Of a stretch of DNA of 33,640 nucleotides, positions 16,322 through 28,500 are shown piece by piece. A model generated the notes under the pieces. The model was not told the DNA's origin and ran no database searches. It saw nothing but the letters and a program-made list of their open reading frames with translations. Source of the stretch: an uncultured Muribaculaceae bacterium. GTDB taxonomy: Bacteria; Bacteroidota; Bacteroidia; Bacteroidales; Muribaculaceae. The position numbers and the translations under genes are program-made. Each line of letters opens with the position of its first letter. Position 1 is the stretch's first letter. The stretch lies in assembly GCA_910589425.1 (NCBI GenBank), contig CAJUSZ010000027.1:1-33640 (forward strand), read 5' to 3'.

Positions 16322-19300
16322 TTACCGGTTGAGAAGTTTGAACGTGGCCATGCGTCCGTCGCGGTAGCGGACAAGCACGATGTAGACCTTGCCGTCTTTC
16401 TCCGCCGGCTCGTCGACGCGCAGTCCGGCCGGGGTGAAGAAGATGCGTTCGGCCACATCGCCCGAGGCGTCGATCGTCCCGACTCCGGACACCACGTCGA
16501 GCGTCAGCTCATGGGTTCTGGTGAGCGTGCCGCAGCGTGCCGTAACCACGGCCTTGCCGCTGTAGGTGGCTTTGAACCGCGCTTCGTTGCCATCGAAATC
16601 TATGCCGCTCACATCGACGCTCCATTCAGTCTCGCCCGGAAGCCCGACGTGGAACGGTTTCGTTACTTTCTCAGGCGTGTCGCCATCGGCCAGGATCAGC
16701 TGCGCGGCTGTTATGGCAGCGTGGGGATGGCGTTCGTGGCCGGCCACCAGAGGCAGCGTGTAGTCGTCGGTGGATCTCCAGTTCGGACCCATATCGAGCT
16801 GGCAGAGGCGTGCGGTGGTGGTAGGCTCTCCGATCACGTCGTTGCTTCCCATGCGGTTCTCTTCGAGATACCACACGTTCTTGACCGTGTTGTCCTCGCT
16901 CCAGATCTTGCCGTTGGCGGTGTTCACGCCTACGATGTTGCCGCAAGTGTCTGCCGGAGCGATTATCCGGCCGATGTTGTAGCAGTTCTCGAATGAGGTG
17001 AAGGCCTTGACCGGCTGGCCCACGAGGCCGCCGGTCTGCGAGACGCCTTTCACGCTTCCGGCGTTGAAGCAGTCGGTGAAGACCGATTTGCTGGTTCCGG
17101 CCAGGCCGCCGATGGCGAATCCGGCCGGCGCGGCGGCTGTGGTCGTAACGCCCTGGATTTCGGAAGAGGTGGATACGTCGCCGGTGTTCCAGCAGCGGTT
17201 CACGTGCGACGGGAGCGTGGCGGTTCCGGCCGACGACTGGCCCACGAGGCCGCCGATGCGGTATTTGTCGCCTGCGATGGAGGCCGTGTTGGAGCAGTCT
17301 TCCATAAGGGAGCCGTTGCCCGACCATGTGGCCGCGATGCCGCCGAGGTTCGATCCGCCCGAGACGTCGCCGTGGTTGTGGCAGTCGCGCACCGTTAGAT
17401 AGGCTCCGAGGATGGCCACGATTCCGGCTCCCTGGCTGTTGGTGGCCGTGATGCGTCCGTTGTTGACACATCCGGAGATCTCCGCCGGCATTGCGGCTGT
17501 CGGGTTCGACGCCGCGATTCCGGCGATTCCTGCCACATTGAGATGCATGGTCGAAGTTATGTCGCCGTCGTTGCGGCAGTTGGTGATCTTCGATCCCGCG
17601 GTGTACTGGCCCACGATTCCGGTTGTCGGAGCCGAGGCGTCGGTCTTTTCAGCGAGCGTCCGGATGGCGCCTGAGTTCCAGCAGCTGTCCACGAGCAGTT
17701 TCGCTCCGCCGGCGGCTGTGCCTGCCATGCCTACCACACCCGACACTTTTGAATAGGCGGCCAGGTCCGATGAGTTCCAGCATCCGCGGATGATGTAGGG
17801 ATCGGTGGTCTTGGCGTTGCCGTTGGCGAAGGCGATCACTCCGGCCAGGTTTTTGGTGGCCGGGTTCGTAACCTCGACTTTCCCCGAGTTGTAGCATCCG
17901 GTGAATGTGGAGGGGAGGGATGTGGCCACCACGCCGGCTGTGTAGAGTCCGGTGCCGGTGTTGGAGACAGTGCCTTCATTGCCGCAGCGGTAGAAGAGGC
18001 ATCCGGCCTCGGCCGAGGCGCAGATACCGGCCGTGTTGGTGGCGGCGGCCGACGCCGAGACGGTTCCCTTGTTGACGCACTCGCGCAGTTCGGCTCCTTC
18101 GCCGGCGAGGGCGGCTATGCCGGCCGTGAAGTTCTTGGACGAGGAGACTTTGGAAAGACTTGCCACGCGGGTCATCTTTCCGTAGAGGCGTCCGGCCACA
18201 CCGCCGGTGTAGAGATGGGCCGAAGTGAGAGTGATGTCGAACGTTACGTCGCTCACCGAGCCTTCGGCCGAGATCGTGCCGAAAGGACCCTGATAGTCGG
18301 CTGTGGTGGCGAGAGTGGCGTTGGAGACGGTCTTCCCGTTGCCGAGGAATGTGGCCGCGAACGAGGTTACGCCGTCGGCTGCGAGAGGGATCATCGGTTT
18401 GCCGCCGAAATCGATGTCGGCTGTGAGGCTGACGAATTTGCCTGAAAGGGTCTCGCCGCTGGTTCCGATCCATCCGGCCAGCGAGTTCCATTCGTCGGCC
18501 GAGGAGATGGTGTAGGGATCGCTCTGCGAGCCTTCGCCCTTAAGCGGTATCGGCGGGTTGGCCTTGAGCAGGATCTCCTTGGTCAGTCCGTTGCCGAACG
18601 CCGCGATGAGCGTGTCGGAGACTGCCTCGGTTACGGATTCGGGCTTGAGTGTGTTGCCCTCGATCGAGAAGCTCTTTCCCTGCGCGAGTCTCCATGAGAG
18701 ACCGTCGCCCGATGAGAGGGGCACGTCGCCCTTGACGCTGTAGGCGCTGGATCCTTCGGGGAAGAATGCCACCACGGCCCGCGTCTGTCTCACGTCGGGA
18801 TTGGCGGCGAAAGCCTTCAGGGTGGGATAGAGACCGGACTGGAAGTCCCAGAGATCGGCCTTGAATCCCTCGATGGCCGATCCGGACGTGAGGGCGTTGA
18901 CAGACATGGGGTTCATGCCGGCCACATCGCTGTTGGCCGCAGCCTTGATCGGGAGCAGCGAGGCGTCCCAGCAAGCGTTGACGGTCTTGAACGCTCCGGT
19001 GGCGGCGGCTATGGCGCCGATTGTGGTGAGATTCGGGGTGGAGACCATTCCGAAGTTCATCGCTCCGTCGATTTCGATGTTCGAGCCGGAGATGTTGCCG
19101 CAGATTCCGCCGGCGTTGGATGAGCGGGTGTGGATTGTGCCGTAGTTGACCACATCGTGGAGCTTTCCGGATGTAAGCTGTCCGGCGATGCCGCCCGCAT
19201 ATTTGAGGTTTCCGCTTGTGGCGGTCTGGAACGTGGAGAGCTGGATCGCCTCCACGCGGCCTGTGTTGGCGCATTGCTCCACAAGGCCCTGGTTTATGCC

Positions 19301-22300
19301 GGCGATGCCTCCGGCTATGTTGTAGCCGGTCTGTATGTTGCCGGTGTTCAGGCAGCGTGAGATCTTGCCTGTGGCGGTGTTCTGCGCGGCTATGCCGGCC
19401 GCGCGCATCGAGAATGTCTTTACATCGGCATGGTTGACGCAGTTCTCGATCGTGCCGCTGTTTTCACCGACGAACGCACCGTTGGAGGCGAAAGCCACCA
19501 GATCGTTGTCGGCCTCGATGGTCAGGTTGCGCACCGCTCCGTCCACGGCCAGACGGCCTATCAGTCCGGCGAAGTTCGGTAGTCCGTTCGGATCGGAGAC
19601 CGATGTGCTGGGTGTGCCCCAGCCATCTTTGGAATCCTCGGGGCGCACTTTCCACTCGAAGCGGTGGTTGCGCATCCGGCGGATGGAATGGCCTTTGCCG
19701 TCGATTATTCCGGAGAATTTGTTGGATGTGGATTTGCCCGTGGCGATTCCGCGGAATCTTTCGTCATATTCCATGTCGATGTCGGCTGTGAAGTCGAAAT
19801 AAGTCCCGGCGAAGAGCTGGTTTTTCAGGCTCACGGCCTCGGCCAGGGTTATCAGATCCTCTTTAGTGCGGATCAGATAGGGGGATTCGGCTGTGCCCTC
19901 CCCGTCGAGGAAGCGGGGAGCGATCTTGACCATGTAGATGATCGAGGTCTCTCCGTTGGTCATCAGCAGCGTGTCGGTACCGATGCTGAGGTTCTCGTTG
20001 ATCCTGAGCGTGTCGCCGTCGATTGACGAATAGTGTCCCTGTTTGGAGATCTTGCCGTTGCAGACGAAGTTGAACTCGGTCGCTCCGAGCGGACGCAGCG
20101 CGGCGTTGCGGCTGGCGCTCTCGATCGAGCTTCCCTCTCCGAAATCTATCACGGAGGCGGAGAAGTCGGATCCCGGCGCGCTCTCAAGGCTGCGCAGGCG
20201 TGGATACTGCCCCTGGGTGAAGAGCCATGTCCGGGAGTCGAATCCGGCCGGACCCTGGGCGCTGGTGAGCTGTGCGGTGGTCGATCCGTATTTCTCGGAT
20301 TTGAAATCGCACATCTGGCGGTTGAAATAGATATTCTCGATGGTGGGTTTCGATCCGCCGGAGACGCGTCCGATTGTCTCGCGGAATTCGGCGGCGGGGT
20401 CATAGTAGGATTTCTCGGCTGTCAGCGCTACGGTCGTGTAGCAGTTTCTCACCGACGCCTCTCTCCATGCGCCGTTCTCGAGCTGGTAGCGTTCCACTGT
20501 GCCGGCGATGCCTCCGGTGTTGTAGCTCGATGCGCACTGCACGGTTCCGGCTGAATAGCAGTCGGTCATGTCGCCCATGTGGTAGCCCACGACGCCGCCG
20601 TTTTTCGACAGCTGTCCCCAGCCGAGGATGCGGGCCGCGCTGAAGCAGCGTTCCAGTCTGCCGTTGAAGCAGACTCCGGCTATGCCGCCCAGATACATCG
20701 AGGTCTGCGACGAATAGCTGTCCACGATGCCGGTGAACCAGCAGTCGGATGCGGTGGCCACGAAGAGCGAGCCGATCAGTCCGCCTCCGATGGCGCCGTC
20801 GGTCGGGCATGAGCCGATCACTTCGGTGTCCCTGGCCCACGAGCGGGAGATGCTTTTCCTCACCTGTCCCGCCATGCCGCCGACAAGTCCCTGTCCGCAG
20901 CTTATCCGGCCTCCGCTCACCGAGCAGTCCTCCACGATGAATCCGTTGCCGACAAGTCCGCCGACAACCTGGCTGGTACTCTGCACGTCGGGCTGATCGA
21001 CGTGTACGCCCGACACGGTGCCGAGCGAATAGGCCGCGGCCACGCCGCAGGCGAAAGCCGACGTGCGCACCACTGGCTTCTCGAACCGCACGTTGCGGAT
21101 CACACTCAGCGAGTCGGTGTAGCCGAACAGGCCGGCGTAGCCCATGATGCCGGTGTTGACGTTGAGGTTGCGGATGGTGTGTCCGTCGCCGTCGAACGTC
21201 CCCTCGAACCGGTGGCGGTAGTCGTGTCCGATCGGCTCGAACGTGTAGCCAGCCATGTCGATGTCTTTTGTCATCCGGAAGTGCTTGCCGATGAACGTGC
21301 GCGACACGTTGGGGGTGTCGTTCGTGGTGGGATAGATGAAGTTATGGTTGTTGTTGACCGAATCGGCCATCAGCACGAGTTCGTCGAGGGTGCTGATCAG
21401 ATATGGGTCGTCGGCTGTGCCCGAGCCTGTGAACTGGTTTACGGTCAGGCCGGGGAACTTCATGTCGAACGGCAGCTGGATCGACGCTCCGGTGTAGATG
21501 GTGCCGACCAGGCTTTTGTCCTTGGCATACATCGACCATGACTCTATCTCCATCGTCCGCGGCGAGTCCCCCTCCTTGACGGTGATCCCGGTGTAGAAGG
21601 AGAGTTTGCCGTTGTCGAGCGTGGGAGATCCGATGGTGAGCCAGGAGCCGGCTGCGTCCTCGCGCACCACCTGCTGGGCGATCATGGCCGACCTGTCGCG
21701 GAAGAGCGTTACGTTTATGTCGTGGCCGAAATTGCCGAAATTGCGTATCAGGATCGAATTGTCGGATTTCTGTTCGGCGAAAACGCCATACGTTACGGTC
21801 GTCCCTGCCTGCGAGGTGCATGTCATCGTGGCGTTGGGGCGGAAGAAGCTGACGTCGTGGGCCACTCCGAGGAAGCCTCCGGCGTCGGCGCCCTCCGTCA
21901 CGAACATTCCGAACATGTCGGGTATCGAGATTCCGGTGGGGGTTACGGTTCCCGTTATGTCGCGCGACTTGTCGGGGGTGCCGCTCTCGGTCGATGCGGC
22001 GATCATGATCTTGCCGTAGTTGGGATCGGTGAAGGCTATCTGGCTCGGGATCGAGAGGCGGCCCGTCTCCCGGTCGATCTTAGCCCTGACGCGGGCCGAC
22101 GCTATCCAGAGATTGCTGATCTCCACCGAGTCGGTCCCGGCCACGGGTGTGATCTTCGACGCTCCGCCGCCGTTGCCCATGTTGGACGTCAGCGAGACGA
22201 ACGTGTGGATCCAGTCGCCGGTGTAGTCGCTTTCGGCGAGCGGCGCCCTGAGAGGGGCTGTCCGGAGCGGGGAGGCCGCGGCCGGACAGTGGATCGCTTC

Positions 22301-22477
22301 CGGAGGGAGCGCGGAAGTCTGCACCGCGTTCCCGGTCTGCCTGCATAGCGTCTGCCCGGCATTGCCGGAGGCGCTCTCAGGATCAGCCTTGAAACTTCCT
22401 GTGGCCATGCCCCCCGCCAGGACCGTGAGTCCTGCCAACGGGATGGTGGCCGTCAGGATGGAAAAAATCTTTTTCAT
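16322..22477 (-). CDS. Giant secreted GLUG-repeat protein (2051 aa), paralogue of the next gene
   Basis: I placed the start at the ATG at 22477, which gives the signal peptide MKKIFSILTATIPLAGLTVLAGGMA. The open frame runs 29 codons further up, but that part lies within a terminator hairpin. After an N-terminal beta domain (about 60-330) come three modules. Each opens with a GxGTxxxPYLI motif (about residues 349 GSGTADDPYLI, 857 GEGTAESPYLI, 1312 GEGSQSDPYTI), continues with a conserved DIDM or DIDF block and a DGxGHxI motif, then runs into GLUG repeats. The third module is longest, with about twelve CxN motifs such as CVNKG, CYNSG and CWNSG. A short Ig-like domain and VGTIDASGD...FFTPAGLRV end the protein, possibly a sorting signal. 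It is probably a surface or secreted beta-helical protein. Ligand and function are unknown. Confidence 0.85.
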   Translation of the reverse strand: MKKIFSILTATIPLAGLTVLAGGMATGSFKADPESASGNAGQTLCRQTGNAVQTSALPPEAIHCPAAASPLRTAPLRAPLAESDYTGDWIHTFVSLTSNMGNGGGASKITPVAGTDSVEISNLWIASARVRAKIDRETGRLSIPSQIAFTDPNYGKIMIAASTESGTPDKSRDITGTVTPTGISIPDMFGMFVTEGADAGGFLGVAHDVSFFRPNATMTCTSQAGTTVTYGVFAEQKSDNSILIRNFGNFGHDINVTLFRDRSAMIAQQVVREDAAGSWLTIGSPTLDNGKLSFYTGITVKEGDSPRTMEIESWSMYAKDKSLVGTIYTGASIQLPFDMKFPGLTVNQFTGSGTADDPYLISTLDELVLMADSVNNNHNFIYPTTNDTPNVSRTFIGKHFRMTKDIDMAGYTFEPIGHDYRHRFEGTFDGDGHTIRNLNVNTGIMGYAGLFGYTDSLSVIRNVRFEKPVVRTSAFACGVAAAYSLGTVSGVHVDQPDVQSTSQVVGGLVGNGFIVEDCSVSGGRISCGQGLVGGMAGQVRKSISRSWARDTEVIGSCPTDGAIGGGLIGSLFVATASDCWFTGIVDSYSSQTSMYLGGIAGVCFNGRLERCFSAARILGWGQLSKNGGVVGYHMGDMTDCYSAGTVQCASSYNTGGIAGTVERYQLENGAWREASVRNCYTTVALTAEKSYYDPAAEFRETIGRVSGGSKPTIENIYFNRQMCDFKSEKYGSTTAQLTSAQGPAGFDSRTWLFTQGQYPRLRSLESAPGSDFSASVIDFGEGSSIESASRNAALRPLGATEFNFVCNGKISKQGHYSSIDGDTLRINENLSIGTDTLLMTNGETSIIYMVKIAPRFLDGEGTAESPYLIRTKEDLITLAEAVSLKNQLFAGTYFDFTADIDMEYDERFRGIATGKSTSNKFSGIIDGKGHSIRRMRNHRFEWKVRPEDSKDGWGTPSTSVSDPNGLPNFAGLIGRLAVDGAVRNLTIEADNDLVAFASNGAFVGENSGTIENCVNHADVKTFSMRAAGIAAQNTATGKISRCLNTGNIQTGYNIAGGIAGINQGLVEQCANTGRVEAIQLSTFQTATSGNLKYAGGIAGQLTSGKLHDVVNYGTIHTRSSNAGGICGNISGSNIEIDGAMNFGMVSTPNLTTIGAIAAATGAFKTVNACWDASLLPIKAAANSDVAGMNPMSVNALTSGSAIEGFKADLWDFQSGLYPTLKAFAANPDVRQTRAVVAFFPEGSSAYSVKGDVPLSSGDGLSWRLAQGKSFSIEGNTLKPESVTEAVSDTLIAAFGNGLTKEILLKANPPIPLKGEGSQSDPYTISSADEWNSLAGWIGTSGETLSGKFVSLTADIDFGGKPMIPLAADGVTSFAATFLGNGKTVSNATLATTADYQGPFGTISAEGSVSDVTFDITLTSAHLYTGGVAGRLYGKMTRVASLSKVSSSKNFTAGIAALAGEGAELRECVNKGTVSASAAATNTAGICASAEAGCLFYRCGNEGTVSNTGTGLYTAGVVATSLPSTFTGCYNSGKVEVTNPATKNLAGVIAFANGNAKTTDPYIIRGCWNSSDLAAYSKVSGVVGMAGTAAGGAKLLVDSCWNSGAIRTLAEKTDASAPTTGIVGQYTAGSKITNCRNDGDITSTMHLNVAGIAGIAASNPTAAMPAEISGCVNNGRITATNSQGAGIVAILGAYLTVRDCHNHGDVSGGSNLGGIAATWSGNGSLMEDCSNTASIAGDKYRIGGLVGQSSAGTATLPSHVNRCWNTGDVSTSSEIQGVTTTAAAPAGFAIGGLAGTSKSVFTDCFNAGSVKGVSQTGGLVGQPVKAFTSFENCYNIGRIIAPADTCGNIVGVNTANGKIWSEDNTVKNVWYLEENRMGSNDVIGEPTTTARLCQLDMGPNWRSTDDYTLPLVAGHERHPHAAITAAQLILADGDTPEKVTKPFHVGLPGETEWSVDVSGIDFDGNEARFKATYSGKAVVTARCGTLTRTHELTLDVVSGVGTIDASGDVAERIFFTPAGLRVDEPAEKDGKVYIVLVRYRDGRMATFKLLNR
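16918..18220 (-). repeat. GLUG repeat array of the 2051-aa protein (third module)
   Basis: This coding array has about a dozen degenerate repeats with the pattern CxNxGxV/I followed by GGI/LxG. I count twelve CxN motifs. The repeats are conserved at protein level and diverged in DNA, so this is an old array and not a recent tandem amplification. Confidence 0.8.
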
Positions 22478-22529
22478 GCTGTTGTTGTTTGTGAAATGAA
22501 TAAAAAGGTATCTGTGCGATAAAAGCGTG

Positions 22530-22560
22530 AACGCGGGTTCCGTGATCCGGAACCCGCGTT
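22530..22560 (-). terminator. Hairpin between the two giant GLUG genes
   Basis: A perfect 13-base-pair stem (22530-22542 with 22548-22560, loop TGATC) starts 8 bases after the stop of the 22568-28555 gene. On the minus strand it is followed by CACGCTTTTATCG, so the T-run is weak. It may be a partial terminator or a processing site that sets different levels for the two genes. No TAnnTTTG promoter was found between it and the next start. Confidence 0.65.
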
Positions 22561-22567
22561 TCATAGG

Positions 22568-25500
22568 TCAGGGTCTGACAAGTACTTTCTCCGACGAGGA
22601 TGTTCCGTCGTCGTAATAGTCTGTGCGGATGCATATTCCCGGAACCGGCGCCTGGATCCGCCGTCCGTCGGCCGTGTGCCATTCGGATCGCACCGGAATG
22701 CGGCCTGTGTCGATGGCCGTGTCGGCGCCGCTGGCCTCCTTGCCTGCGGTGAGGTGGAAATGGCGTTCATGGCCGTCGAGGCGTGCGGTGATCCTGTAGG
22801 TCTCCCCTTTGCGGAGGCTGCGCCATTCGGCGGCGTCGCCGTTGATGATGAAATCGTCGGAGATCCATTCCACCCGGTCGGGGGCGGAGATCCTGGCCGG
22901 GGTCATCAGCGCGTGGCGTGTCTCGTCCGGATTGAGAATTACGGCCGAGCTTGCGAGGATCATCGCCGGATGGTCGGCGAAGGCCTTGAGGACGGGATAG
23001 ACTCCACCTTCGGGGATGAAGAAGGCGTCGCTCTTCATGGCCGTCGGGAACTGGCTTGTGAGCAGCGGGGTGGCCACCGAATCCTTGGGGAACGTCAGCT
23101 TCGATCCGTGCTGGGAGTCGAAGAAGTTGCCGCGGAATTCGGTGTAGAGCAGCGGCACGTCGGTGCATCCGGCGATGTGGCCGCAATATTTTGTTCCGGT
23201 CTCGGCCAGCGGGGTGATAAGCCCGGCGTTGTAGGAATCCACCACGGATGTGCCCATGTTGAGTCCGGCAAGCTCGGTGTTGCTGCCCCTGACGGCGAGT
23301 CCGACGATTCCGCCTACGGCCTTGTAGCCGCTGAGGTCGGCGAAATTGCATGAGTTGGCGATCTTGATATTGCCAGCGCCGAGGATTCCCCCGATGTTGA
23401 AGCATGAGGCGGGATCGTTGCTCAGGGAGCGCACGGAGCCGAGGTTGGCGGCGTTGGCGATCGACGCCGTGATGGTCGTGGCCGTGTTGGTGGCTCCGAC
23501 GATTCCGCCGGCTGTGAAGCGGACGGCGCTGACGCTTCCGGTGTTGAGGCAAGTGTCGGCTTTGCCGAGCATTCCTCCGGCGATGCCGCCTACATAGATG
23601 TCGCCCTGGATCTCGCCGTGGTTGGCCACATTGAACAGGCGCGTGAAGGCTTTGGTCTCTCCGGCTATTCCGCCGCAGTAGCCTTCAGTCGACTTGATGC
23701 TGCCGTAGTTGACCGACTGGCGGATATAGCTCATCGACAGGGAGTCGGAACCGGCTGTGAGGAATCCGACGATTCCACCGGCGTGGGTGGTGGCCGCCGA
23801 CACGTTGCCGCGGTTGACGCAGTTTTCCACGTGGGAACGGTCATGGTAGCAGTAGCCCACGATTCCGCCGGCATAGTATTTGTTCGAGCGGATCTCGCCG
23901 GAGTTCTCGGAATGGCGCACTTTTCCGGCGCTGAGCATGTGGCCCACGATTCCGCCGGCCATGCCGTTGGCCGCCGTTACGCGTCCTTCGTTGTTGCAGT
24001 TGCTGATCGTGAAGTCATACGTGTGGTAGCCGACGATTCCTCCGGCGTAGATGTCGTTGGAGCGGATCTCGCCGTCGTTGAAGCAGCTTTCCACAGTAAC
24101 GCGGCCCGAACCGATGATTCCGCCGGCGCTGCGCTGTTCGGAGGTGATCTTGCCGTGGTTGCGGCTGTTGCGGATCAGTCCGCCGATGTCGCTGCCATTG
24201 CCGCCTGCTATGCCGCCAGCCTGGCCGCCGTAGGAGACCACGGTGCCGAAGTTCTCGCAGTCCTCGAAGCGGCCTCCGGTGATGACATAGCCCGCTATTC
24301 CGCCGGCGTAGACGTTGGCGGCGCTTACCGCAGCTCGGTTGGTGCAGCGGACAATCCGGCCTGCGTTCTGTCCGGCAAACGCGCCCACGTTGGTGAAGCC
24401 CTCGATCGAGGAGTTGGCGCCGACGGTCAGATCACGGATCTGTCCGAACTCTCCGAGCAGGCCGACAAGGGCGAGGTTGGTGCCTCCCGAGGAGGCCGCG
24501 TCGCGCTTGATGCGGAGATTGTCGATCGTCTTGCCGTTGCCGTCGATCGTGCCTTGGAAGCGGATCGTGCCGGTGTTGTTGGCCGGGATGAACGCTGTTC
24601 CGGTGAAGTCGAGGTCGTTCATGATCCGGAATGTCTCGTCCTTGAGATCAAGCTTGTATTCGTTGCCGAAAGCGGCCATCGAGTTCCAGTCGGCGGCTGA
24701 TTCTATCTGCCATGGATTCGACTCCGATCCGTCTCCTTTGGGGAGGATGGATCCGGAGGCGAAGAGCGGTATCTTCTTGATCCGGTCGCCCGAGGAGATG
24801 ACCACGGTGTCGGTGGCTATCCCCTCCTTGCCGGTGAAGCGCACGGTGTTTCCGGTCAGCGAGAGGCTTCCTTCGGAGAGTCGGGCCGTGGCGCCCTGAG
24901 GCATTGAGATCTCGGCCTGACGGCGCATGAAGAAGCGGGAGTCGTTGCGTCCGTCGGTGCTGAATGAGATGAACGATGCGGCGTTGAAGAGAGCCTCGTC
25001 CGACTTCTCGAACGATTTCAGCACCGGATAGCGTCCTTTCGACGCGCTCCAAACCGAGCTGTCGAATCCCTCGGGGAGCGATCCGTCGGTCAGGCGCGAG
25101 GTGGTCAGTCCGCTGATGCCCGGCTGCGAGGAGTGGTTGCCAGCTGTGGTTGCGCTGAGCTGCACGTCGTAGTAGAGACACGAGAGCGTGTCGGTGGTGT
25201 TTTTCTGGGAGCCGATCAGGGCGCCGTGGGCCGATTCGTCGTCGGGATCGAGGCAGACGGCTGTAACCAGCGAGGTCAGGATGCGTCCTTTCTCACGGTT
25301 CTCGCCCACGAGGCCGCCTACGATCTTGGGACCGTCGACGGTTCCGGCTCCGAGGCAGTCGGCCACGGTTCCGGAGTTGTAGCCCGTGATTCCGCCGGTT
25401 CCGCCCATGAGGTTGCGTGTCGGCGAGAGGGTGCTGAATACGTCGTTGGTTACCGTGCCGTCGTTCTGGCAGCGTTCGATCAGGCCGAGGTTGGCCGCGG

Positions 25501-28500
25501 CCACTCCTCCGGCTATCTGGCGTCCGCATTCGACTGCGCCGTTGTTCTGCGAGTCGCGGATGATTCCTGTCGGGTTGTTGGCCGCCACGAGTCCGCCGGC
25601 CTCGTTGTAGAGTCCGGTTACGCGGGCGTTGTTGCGGCAGTTGACGATCGTGCCGTTGTTCTGGCTGACGAGCGCGGCCACGTGCGATCCGGCCATGATG
25701 TGGCATGAGCTGTCGATCGTGAGGTTTTTGATCACGGCCTCCTGTCCTGTGTAGAGGAAGAATCCGGCCATCAGCTGCGAGGCACCGCTCTCCGCGGGCT
25801 TGCCGTTCTCAAGACGCGCGCGGTCCACGATCCAGTTCCTGATCGCGTGTCCGTTGCCGTCGAAAGTGCCGTTGAACGCTCCGTCGGGACCCTGCGATGA
25901 GAGGCCGATGAAGCCCGTGTCGCCGTTCATGTCGATGTCGGCCGCGAGCTGGAAATGGACGCCGGTGTAGCGCATCCCCTGATAGTCCACGGCGTTGCGG
26001 AAAGCGATTATGTCGTCGCGGTTCTTGAGCAGATAGGGGGACTGTTCGGTTCCGTCGCCCTCGAATTCGGGAGGCACGATCTTGAGGACGGCCACTTTGT
26101 AGAGGTCCTTGCCGAGGAACGCCACGAGCGTGTCGTTGCAGGCCCGGGTGGCGGTCATGCGTGCGGTGTGGTCCTCGATCCGGAGTCCGTTGCCGGTCTT
26201 GGCGTATTTGCCGCCGGCGAGGAGAAGCCATTCGATCTCTTTGCCCTCTTTTCCGGGGGAGAGGATGATGTCGTTTTTCACGGCGCCCGCCTCGTCGCCG
26301 TCGGCGAGGAAGAAGGGCGATGCCGCAAGGATAGCGGCGTCTGTCCCGGCGAGGCTCTTCAGCGAGGGATACATCTCTTTTGTGAAATCCCATGCCGAGG
26401 ACTGGAGCTGGCCCACGGGCTGTCCCGACGTGAGCTGGCGGGTGGTCATCCCTCCCGTGGCGCTGCGGCGGTTTGATGTCTGCGAGTCGAAGATGAGTCC
26501 GGAGATCTCGGTATAGTCCACTATGGTGGTTCCGACGAACTCATTGCCTGTCATTGAGTTGGGGCAGACGATCAGTCCCGTTACCAGAGAGTTGAGAATC
26601 TTGGGTTCGTCGGGCTTCGTGGCGGATCCCACGAGCTTCGTTACGGTGCCCACCAGTCCGGTGATGGTCTTGGCGTCGGGCGATTCGATCCATCCGGAGA
26701 AGAGGCAGTCGGTTACGGTGCCGGCCGACAGCAGTCCGCTGATTCCGGAGATGTTGGTGGTGTTGGTCGATACCGATTTGGAGTAGATGTGGCCTGTGTT
26801 CATGCAGCCGCTGATCACTCCGCGCTGGAAATATCCTGTGATACCGCCGATGGTGGTTGATCCGAAACGGTCCGAGATCTCACCGCCGAAATGGCATCCG
26901 CTCACCTTTACGGTGTCGCCCGAGACTGAGCCTGCCACTCCGCCGATGATGGCCGACTTGCGGTTGGCCGTGATCTCGGCCATGCTGACGCAGTCGGTTA
27001 TCGAACCGTTGGCCAGGCCGACGATTCCGCCGCTGTTGCTTCCGGCGTTGATCGTCCCCCGGAAGGAGCATCCGCTCACCGGTCCCGACGCGTTGCCGGC
27101 TATTCCGCCCACCTGGGCTGTGCCCGAGCCTACGTTGCCGCCCGAGACATGGATCCCGGAAATGGAGCCTTTGCTGAGTCCGGCCGCTGTTCCGATATGG
27201 GTCTTGGTGCTGTTGACCGACGGATTGTCGAAAACGATGTCGCTGACGCGGCCGTCGGTCTCGATGATTCCGAACAGGCCGGCATACTGGTCGTCGCGCC
27301 GGTCCACATTGAGATTGCTTATCCGGTGGCCGCCGCCGTTGTAGGTTCCGTTGAACGCCGACGAGGTGGCGAATCCGATCGGCTCGAAATTAGGCACGCC
27401 CGACATGTCGATGTCGGCCGTCTGGAGGAAATGGATCCCGGTGAAAGCCTTCTTGGAGACGGTGTAGCTTCCGCTGTAGTTCACCGCCGAGCTGAGCGAG
27501 AGCAGGTCGGCGGCGGTCTCCACCAGGAACGGCTTCGCGGCAGTCCCCTCCCCTTTCAGGGTCAGTGCCGACGAGAAGGGGATGAATTCGTCGGGCACGG
27601 AGATCACGGTCTTGTCGAGCAGTTCGTAGACCGACTTCAGGGTTGTCGACGATGCCACGGCCCATTTCCCGAGCTGGATCTCCTTCCCTTTGTATGTGCC
27701 GGGCGTCCCCTTGGCGTTGAGCTTGTAGGAGCTTTCGGAGACGAAGTCGGTTACGGCGTAGTTGTAATATTTCGTGATCGCTCCGGAAGATGTCATCCCC
27801 TCGGCTACGAGGCTCCTGAGGGCGTTTACGGTACCGGCCGAGTCCACGGTCAGCACCACGTCGGCGCCGTAGTTGTAGAAATTCTTTATCAGGATCTTGT
27901 TGTCGTTCTCGCGGATGAACACCGCCGGATATGACCTGACGGCCTCCTCGCCGGTCTTGGTCAGCGAATAGTCCGTGATGGTGGCTTTGGCCGGATAGAG
28001 GATCTCGCGGTGGTGGATCGTGGCGAGTCCGCGGTTGGCTCCCGAGGTGATGAATGCTCCCCAGTTGCCGGTGGTGATCGTGCCGTCGGGCATCAGCCGG
28101 AACTCAAGGTCGCGGTTGGAATAGTAGGCCTTCTTCTCGATGTCGGCCTCGTAGAGGATGAAATCGCCGTAGTCGGGATCGTTGAAAAGCGTCTGCGGAG
28201 AGATCGAGATCACCCCTTTGTCGGGGGAATAGGTGCCGGTTACGGTCGTCCCCTTGTTCATCAGGTTGAAGATCCTGACGTTGCGGGATGCGTCGATCTC
28301 GATGTCGAGCCAGTATTTCTGGGCCACCGAGGCTGTGGTGTAGCCGTAGGCCAGATATTTCCCCGGGATGTCGGCCTCCTTGATCGCAGCCCTGGCCGGA
28401 GCCTTTCTGGCCGGCGGCGCCGCGTCGGGCGTGAAGCCCGGGGTGTATGCCTCCCGTCGCTGCGTCTGCCATTCCGCGGCGGGCGCGGGCGGAACCGACG

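Noticed and set aside
22478..22564. 29 extra N-terminal codons for the 2051-aa GLUG gene
   Set aside because: They lie in a terminator hairpin and leader, and would bury the obvious signal peptide that begins at 22477.
16900..27300. CRISPR-like or DNA satellite appearance of recurring ccgccggc/ccgacgattcc motifs
   Set aside because: The periodicity is that of the GLUG protein repeat; the DNA units are diverged, of uneven length and in frame within two long genes.
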